NCBI GenBank assembly: GCA_002449915.1
Contig: DJXY01000210.1
Coordinates: 1-7,474, forward strand
DNA length: 7,474 nucleotides
Reading direction: 5' to 3'
Source of the DNA: Oribacterium sp. UBA6992
GTDB taxonomy: Bacteria; Bacillota; Clostridia; Lachnospirales; Lachnospiraceae
The notes under the pieces are model-generated. The model did no database searches. It worked only from the letters and a program-made list of their open reading frames with translations, and was not told the origin of the DNA. Position numbers and translations under genes: made by a program. Of the stretch, positions 1 through 3,577 are shown in pieces (the stretch's first letter is position 1; each line of letters starts with the position of its first letter).

Positions 1-235
1 GGATGAGCCTGCTGCAGGTATGAATCCTAATGAGACCGAGGAACTCATGCGGACGATCCGGCTTGTCAGAGATCAGTTTGATATGACAATCCTGCTCATA
101 GAGCACGACATGAAGCTTGTTTCGGGTATCTGCGACCGGCTTACGGTTCTGAATTTCGGACAGGTTTTGAAGCAGGGAGAAACCTCTCAGGTACTGCACG
201 ATCCGGCTGTCATCAAGGCTTATCTCGGCGATTAA
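1..235 (+). CDS. livG: Branched-chain amino acid ABC transporter ATP-binding protein LivG, C-terminal part (5' end outside window)
   Basis: This is the tail of one of the two cytoplasmic ATPases that drive a high-affinity leucine/isoleucine/valine (Liv) importer. The first complete codon is at base 2 and the reading frame is open to the window edge, so the gene starts upstream. The visible 77 residues begin inside the Walker B motif (DEPAAGMNP, with the catalytic Glu second). They then show the H-loop in ILLIEHDM and end with the FGQVLKQGETSQVL and HDPAVIKAYLGD segments typical of LivG. The order livG-livF and the tight junction with the next gene support the assignment. Walker A, Q-loop and signature motif lie outside the window, so an ATPase of a related urea (UrtD-like) or other HAAT-family importer cannot be fully excluded. 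The stop codon overlaps the ribosome-binding site of livF. Confidence 0.9.
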   Translation, partial: DEPAAGMNPNETEELMRTIRLVRDQFDMTILLIEHDMKLVSGICDRLTVLNFGQVLKQGETSQVLHDPAVIKAYLGD

Positions 236-240
236 GGAGG
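234..240 (+). promoter_or_regulatory. livF ribosome-binding site overlapping the livG stop codon
   Basis: AAGGAGG begins on the last two bases of the livG TAA and lies 7 bases before the livF ATG. A ribosome finishing livG would cover this site, so translation of the two ATPase subunits is probably coupled. This would suit subunits needed in equal amounts; the coupling itself is inferred from spacing. Confidence 0.8.
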
Positions 241-247
241 AAACAGA

Positions 248-961
248 ATGAGCACATTACTGGATGTCCAGGACTTAAATGTATATTATGGTGTAATTCA
301 TGCCCTTAAGGGGATTTCCTTTCATGTAGATCAGGGTGAAATTGTTACACTGATTGGTGCCAACGGCGCCGGCAAGACTACTACGTTGCAGACGATCACC
401 GGACTGATCCCGTCAAGATCCGGTAAGATCACGTATAATGGCAAGGACATTACACATATTCCGGGACATGAGCTTGTAGGTATGGGTCTTGCGCATGTAC
501 CGGAGGGCAGACGTGTTTTTGCAACGCTTACGGTACTTCAGAACCTGATGCTGGGAGCATATACCAGAAAAGACAAGGCGGAAATAGAGGAAACACTCAA
601 CACGGTATATCACCACTTCCCGAGACTTGAGGAGAGAAAGAACCAGGTTGCCGGTACGTTGTCCGGTGGTGAACAGCAGATGCTTGCCATGGGGCGGGCA
701 CTTATGAGCCATCCGCAGATGATCGTTATGGATGAGCCATCCATGGGTCTCTCTCCGATTTATGTAAATGAGATTTTCAATATCATTGAAAAGATACACG
801 AGTCCGGTGTTACGGTACTTCTGGTTGAGCAGAATGCCAACAAGGCACTAGCCATCGCTGACCGTGCGTATGTACTTGAGACTGGTAAAATCACCATTGA
901 AGGTACGGCACATGATCTTGCCAATGATCCTAAGGTTAAGGCAGCATATCTGTCCGAGTAA
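248..961 (+). CDS. livF: Branched-chain amino acid ABC transporter ATP-binding protein LivF
   Basis: This is the second cytoplasmic ATPase of the Liv importer. It pairs with LivG and powers the LivH/LivM permease, which is expected upstream of the window. The protein has 237 residues, the usual length. Motifs in order: aromatic A-loop around Tyr14, Walker A GANGAGKTT at 37-45, VPEGR at 84-88 in the Q-loop place, ABC signature LSGGEQQ at 138-144, Walker B MIVMDEPSMGL near 158-168, and LLVEQNA near 191-197. The PEGR segment and Gln195 in place of the usual H-loop histidine are characteristic of the LivF branch and separate it from LivG. The start is fixed by AAGGAGG 7 bases upstream. It is the last gene of the operon: a gene-free region with a terminator follows. 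A paralogue serving another amide or urea substrate (UrtE-like) is the main alternative. Confidence 0.95.
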   Translation: MSTLLDVQDLNVYYGVIHALKGISFHVDQGEIVTLIGANGAGKTTTLQTITGLIPSRSGKITYNGKDITHIPGHELVGMGLAHVPEGRRVFATLTVLQNLMLGAYTRKDKAEIEETLNTVYHHFPRLEERKNQVAGTLSGGEQQMLAMGRALMSHPQMIVMDEPSMGLSPIYVNEIFNIIEKIHESGVTVLLVEQNANKALAIADRAYVLETGKITIEGTAHDLANDPKVKAAYLSE

Positions 962-1002
962 TCAAAGACGCTTTAGTATGTATGCTTTTAAAGAATTTAC
1001 AG

Positions 1003-1076
1003 TTTAAATACAGAAGCTTGTATTCAGAATGCTTTGGTTCAGAAACTTTCAGACACTAGAAGCTTTTAAATACAAG
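1003..1076 (+). repeat. Cluster of short direct and inverted repeats in the liv 3' region
   Basis: TTTAAATACA occurs at 1003-1012 and again at 1065-1074. AGAAGCTT occurs at 1012-1019 and 1058-1065. The two modules appear in opposite order in the two places. CTTGTATT at 1017-1024 is the exact reverse complement of AATACAAG at 1069-1076, and AATACA (1007-1012) can alternatively pair locally with TGTATT (1019-1024). TTCAGA occurs at 1023, 1038 and 1048. In AT-rich DNA some of this is expected by chance; no function is assigned. Confidence 0.45.
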
Positions 1077-1092
1077 ACTTATAAACAATGTA

Positions 1093-1121
1093 TGGATAAA
1101 GAGGAACCTCGCTGATATAAT
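1093..1121 (+). promoter_or_regulatory. Candidate sigma-A promoter for the beta-CASP nuclease gene
   Basis: The -10 box is a perfect TATAAT (1116-1121) preceded by TG at 1113-1114, giving an extended -10. Seventeen bases upstream, TGGATA (1093-1098) matches four of six -35 consensus positions. Initiation would fall near 1128, giving a leader of roughly 140 bases before the ATG at 1271. The -10 box lies mostly in the loop of the terminator hairpin at 1104-1142, so its presence could be accidental. No better promoter is visible between there and the gene. Confidence 0.5.
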
Positions 1122-1142
1122 AGAATCAGCAAGGTTCTTTTT
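1104..1142 (+). terminator. Rho-independent terminator of the liv operon
   Basis: The left arm GAACCTCGCTGAT (1104-1116) pairs with ATCAGCAAGGTTC (1125-1137), giving 12 base pairs with a single C-A mismatch and an 8-base loop. It is followed directly by five T (1138-1142). It lies about 140 bases after livF and is the only terminator-like structure there. The upstream AAAGAG can add weak pairs with the T run. Confidence 0.8.
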
Positions 1143-1144
1143 GC

Positions 1145-1167
1145 ATCCATAATTTTTTGTTATGGAT
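1145..1167 (+). other. Hairpin with T-rich loop in the nuclease gene leader
   Basis: ATCCATAA (1145-1152) pairs perfectly with TTATGGAT (1160-1167) around the loop TTTTTTG; three more T follow. The same left arm could instead pair with TATGGAT at 1091-1097, upstream of the terminator, so the two pairings exclude each other. The stem is AT-rich, so it is at best a weak terminator or a leader structure. Confidence 0.45.
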
Positions 1168-1202
1168 TTTGATTTGGAATTGGTGTAAACAGAAACATTT
1201 TG

Positions 1203-1229
1203 CAGAGAGAATCCGTTAGGGTTTTTCTG
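1203..1229 (+). other. Leader hairpin upstream of the nuclease gene
   Basis: CAGAGAGA (1203-1210) pairs with TTTTTCTG (1222-1229), including two G-U pairs. After a bulged A, TCC (1212-1214) pairs with GGG (1219-1221) around a GTTA loop. The structure ends 31 bases before the Shine-Dalgarno site. It is predicted by eye; its stability was not computed. Confidence 0.35.
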
Positions 1230-1270
1230 TAGTGAAATAAATTAAAAAATCAACGGGAAAAGGAGGAAGT

Positions 1271-2911
1271 ATGAAGCTCACGTTTATCGGTGCGGATCAT
1301 GAGGTAACCGGATCATTGCATCTTTTGGAGGCCTGCGGATTGAATATTGCAATCGACTGTGGTATGGAGCAGGGCGCAAACCATTATGAAAATGCGGAGC
1401 TCCCGATAAAGCTCTCACAGCTTGACTACATTTTATTGACGCATGCACATATCGATCACTCCGGGATGCTGCCGTATGCCTATAAAAACGGCTTTACCGG
1501 AACCATCGTCACAACGCGTGCAACAAAGGCGCTGGCAGATATCATGCTGCGTGACAGTGCGCATATCCAGATGCAGGAGGCAGAGTACCGGAACCGGAAG
1601 GGAAGACGCGCCGGCAAGGAGGATGTGGCTCCAATCTATGATCTTAATGATGCGTCCAATGTCCTGGATCAGTTCCGTGGAGTGAATTACAATGAAATGA
1701 TCGAGCTCGCAGATGGCATCAAGGTAAGATTTATTGATGCAGGACATCTCCTGGGCTCTGCTTCCATTGAAGTATTTATCCATGAGGATGGCGTTGATAA
1801 AAAACTGGTATTTTCCGGAGATATCGGAAACTTCAATAAGCCGTTGATCCGTGACCCGCAGTATATAAAGGATGCGGATTATGTCATTATGGAGTCCACC
1901 TACGGAGATCGTCTGCATGATAACAGTACGGATCATCTCAAGGATCTCGTGTCCATTACGCAGAGGACGCTGGACAGAGGCGGAAATGTGGTTATTCCAT
2001 CTTTTGCAGTGGGCAGAACACAGGAGCTTCTGTATCTTTACCGGATTATCAAGCAGGAGCATTTGATCCACGGACATGATGGATTCCCTGTATATGTAGA
2101 TAGTCCGCTTGCTGTGGATGCTACACATGTGTTTTCACAAAATCTTAAGGACTGCTATGATGAAGAAACCCGGAAATGCGTGGAAAAGGGTATCAACCCG
2201 ATTTTCTTCCCGGGGCTGAACCTGTCGATTACACTGGATGAATCCAAGGCAATCAACTATGATGAAACACCCAAGGTCATTATATCGGCATCCGGTATGT
2301 GCGACGCCGGCAGAATCCGTCACCATATCAAGTACAATGTATGGAGACCGGAGAGTACTATTGTCTTTGCCGGGTATCAGGCAGAAGGTACACTCGGCAG
2401 AGTGCTTCTGGACGGTGCCGAGTACATCAAGCTGTTTGGAGAGGAAATTGCGGTAAAGGCAGAGATTGCAACGATGCCGGACATGTCCTCACATGCCGAT
2501 CAAAAGGGGCTTCTGGACTGGATCTCTGCGTATGAAAAGAAACCGGAACGGGTTTTCCTTGTGCATGGAGATGATGACTCGATGAAGACGCTTGCGCAGC
2601 TGATCACAGACAAGACGGGAGATACGGTGGATTGTCCGTACTCTGGTTCGATCTTTGATCTTGCAGCCGACCGCTGGATTTATGTGGCAGCACCGGTGCC
2701 GTTTGTGAAGGAACTGCCGGAGGGCATCGCAGAAGCCTCCACCGGACTTGCCAAGCGGCGTAAGAAGTCAAGCGATACAGCATTCGAGAGACTGCTGTCT
2801 GCGTACCGTAAGCTGGAAGCTGCGGTTAAGGCAAACTACGGAGGCGCCAACAAGGATCTTAATAAGTTTACGGATCAGATTCTGAATCTCTATAACAAGT
2901 GGATGCGCTAA
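1271..2911 (+). CDS. Beta-CASP metallo-beta-lactamase-fold nuclease (COG1236/YSH1-like), probable RNA-processing enzyme
   Basis: This 546-residue protein is probably a cytoplasmic zinc-dependent RNase of the CPSF73/YSH1-like branch. The metallo-beta-lactamase part carries THAHIDH at 57-63 (His58, His60, Asp62 and His63 as metal ligands), His159 in DAGHLLGSA and Asp184 in FSGDIG. The beta-CASP insert follows with ESTYGD near 208-213, PSFAVGRTQE at 243-252 and SGMCDAGRIRHH at 341-352. SSHAD (His408) and VHGD (431-434) mark the return to the lactamase fold and the C-terminal RMMBL segment. All expected catalytic residues are present, so the enzyme should be active. Residues after about 480 form an extra tail with a basic patch (KRRKK, 495-499) and a charged helix. 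AGGAGG lies 4 bases before the ATG. It is less like RNase J than the YSH1-like family; the substrate cannot be told from sequence. Confidence 0.9.
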   Translation: MKLTFIGADHEVTGSLHLLEACGLNIAIDCGMEQGANHYENAELPIKLSQLDYILLTHAHIDHSGMLPYAYKNGFTGTIVTTRATKALADIMLRDSAHIQMQEAEYRNRKGRRAGKEDVAPIYDLNDASNVLDQFRGVNYNEMIELADGIKVRFIDAGHLLGSASIEVFIHEDGVDKKLVFSGDIGNFNKPLIRDPQYIKDADYVIMESTYGDRLHDNSTDHLKDLVSITQRTLDRGGNVVIPSFAVGRTQELLYLYRIIKQEHLIHGHDGFPVYVDSPLAVDATHVFSQNLKDCYDEETRKCVEKGINPIFFPGLNLSITLDESKAINYDETPKVIISASGMCDAGRIRHHIKYNVWRPESTIVFAGYQAEGTLGRVLLDGAEYIKLFGEEIAVKAEIATMPDMSSHADQKGLLDWISAYEKKPERVFLVHGDDDSMKTLAQLITDKTGDTVDCPYSGSIFDLAADRWIYVAAPVPFVKELPEGIAEASTGLAKRRKKSSDTAFERLLSAYRKLEAAVKANYGGANKDLNKFTDQILNLYNKWMR

Positions 2912-2913
2912 GC

Positions 2914-2918
2914 AGGAG
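2914..2918 (+). promoter_or_regulatory. Ribosome-binding site that favours a TTG start at 2926
   Basis: AGGAG lies three bases after the stop codon of the nuclease gene and 7 bases before an in-frame TTG (2926-2928). The other possible starts, GTG at 2899 and ATG at 2947, have no comparable site at a suitable distance. This site therefore decides the start of the next gene. Confidence 0.65.
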
Positions 2919-2925
2919 TTACAGA

Positions 2926-3489
2926 TTGAAATTTATATCAAAACGGATGTGTCTTCTGATTCTGGGGCTATTGACATTTACCGTCGTTTTTACCCTGAGC
3001 TTCCGGGTTTATCTTGACCGGAAGCTTAAGGCTTATGAAATTGCATCGGAAGCAGATGCTGCTCCGGAGGAAACTCTGGAGCAATTGATTATTCCGGAGG
3101 ATCCTGCATCATCCGAGGATACCAGGGATGCAGCGACGCTTCAGGATCTCACAACGGAGCTTCAGGAGCTTGACGGACAAATCACTGCCTATCTTAATGG
3201 AAACCGGGGGATTTCCACACGGGATAAGTATGAGAGGATCGCAGAGCTTTGGAATCAGGAGCTGAATCGGATTTCCAATGTCATTACAAGCCATCTTGAG
3301 GAGTCGGAGAAAGATGCATTTCATGAGTCGGAAAAAGAATTTCTGCAATCCAGAAATCTTGAGGCAATGAAGGAAATCAGCAATACAAAAAGCGGCATGA
3401 CAGAAAACCTGGATTACCTCCGTAAATATGCCGAGCTTACCCGTTTAAGATGCTATGACCTCCTCAAAGATTACAAAGCTTTCTTGTAA
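2926..3489 (+). CDS. Membrane-anchored protein of unknown function with helical extracytoplasmic domain (possibly LprI/DUF1311-like)
   Basis: I do not firmly recognise this 187-residue protein. From the TTG start, a short basic segment (Lys2, Lys6, Arg7) is followed by one hydrophobic stretch at about 9-26. This suggests an uncleaved anchor with the rest outside the cytoplasm. Cys9 lies at the start of the hydrophobic stretch and is not in a lipobox. Next come an acidic, Ala/Pro/Ser-rich linker (about 36-70) and a charged, mostly helical domain to the end. ELWNQELNRI and the final LTRLRCYDLLKDY vaguely recall the Tyr/Trp-rich helices and terminal T-x-R-x-x-x-L pattern of LprI-type (DUF1311) proteins; this match is from memory and weak. 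The gene starts 14 bases after the nuclease stop and has no promoter of its own, so the two are probably cotranscribed. A GTG start at 2899, overlapping the nuclease gene, is possible but lacks a ribosome-binding site. Confidence 0.7.
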   Translation: MKFISKRMCLLILGLLTFTVVFTLSFRVYLDRKLKAYEIASEADAAPEETLEQLIIPEDPASSEDTRDAATLQDLTTELQELDGQITAYLNGNRGISTRDKYERIAELWNQELNRISNVITSHLEESEKDAFHESEKEFLQSRNLEAMKEISNTKSGMTENLDYLRKYAELTRLRCYDLLKDYKAFL

Positions 3490-3512
3490 ATCATGGGGAC
3501 TTGTGTTATAGT
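3484..3512 (+). promoter_or_regulatory. Candidate alaS promoter overlapping the upstream stop codon
   Basis: TTGTAA (3484-3489) matches four of six -35 positions and includes the TAA of the preceding gene. After exactly 17 bases comes TATAGT (3507-3512), five of six -10 positions, with TG at 3504-3505 forming an extended -10. Initiation near 3519 would give a leader of about 59 bases before the alaS ATG. No terminator is visible between the two genes, so read-through from upstream is also possible. Confidence 0.65.
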
Positions 3513-3540
3513 CATCAAGTTAATGTCAATATTAAAAGGC

Positions 3541-3558
3541 ATATTGTATATATTGTAT
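3541..3558 (+). repeat. Tandem 9-base repeat in the alaS leader
   Basis: ATATTGTAT occurs twice head to tail (3541-3549 and 3550-3558), ending 3 bases before the Shine-Dalgarno AAGGAG (3562-3567). It contains -10-like hexamers such as TATACT (3556-3561). A start site from these would fall on the ribosome-binding site, so they are unlikely promoters. It may be chance AT-rich sequence, an unstructured translation-enhancing leader or a protein-binding site. Confidence 0.4.
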
Positions 3559-3577
3559 ACTAAGGAGATTTATTACA

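Larger units (their letters stand above)
962..1270 (+). other. Gene-free region between livF and the beta-CASP nuclease gene
   Basis: This 309-base AT-rich stretch has no supportable coding sequence. The longest ATG frame (from 1029, 28 codons) lacks a ribosome-binding site. From left to right it holds a cluster of short direct and inverted repeats (1003-1076), a rho-independent terminator for the liv operon (1104-1142) whose loop carries a perfect -10 box, a hairpin with a T-rich loop (1145-1167), a second hairpin (1203-1229), and the strong Shine-Dalgarno AGGAGG at 1261-1266, 4 bases before the next ATG. It therefore looks like the 3' end of one transcription unit overlapping the 5' leader of the next. 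Confidence 0.8.

Noticed and set aside
1029..1115. 28-codon ATG frame ending in the liv terminator stem, considered as a leader peptide
   Set aside because: No Shine-Dalgarno site precedes it, and it has no run of regulatory codons; its stop codon falling in the stem is not enough.
1433..2128. 231-codon open frame on the - strand inside the nuclease gene
   Set aside because: It is fully antisense to a conserved gene with intact catalytic motifs, and its translation (Cys/His/Ile-rich) looks like no protein family I recognise. It is a shadow of codon bias.
2899..2925. GTG at 2899 as start of the membrane protein
   Set aside because: No ribosome-binding site at a suitable distance; AGGAG at 2914-2918 points to TTG 2926.
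3532..3561. TTAAAA with TATACT as an alaS promoter
   Set aside because: The start site would fall inside or after the Shine-Dalgarno site. The TTGTAA/TATAGT pair further upstream fits better.
3490..3577. T-box riboswitch upstream of alaS
   Set aside because: The 88-base gap is too short for a T-box leader, and there is neither a TGG-type antiterminator bulge nor a terminator hairpin.
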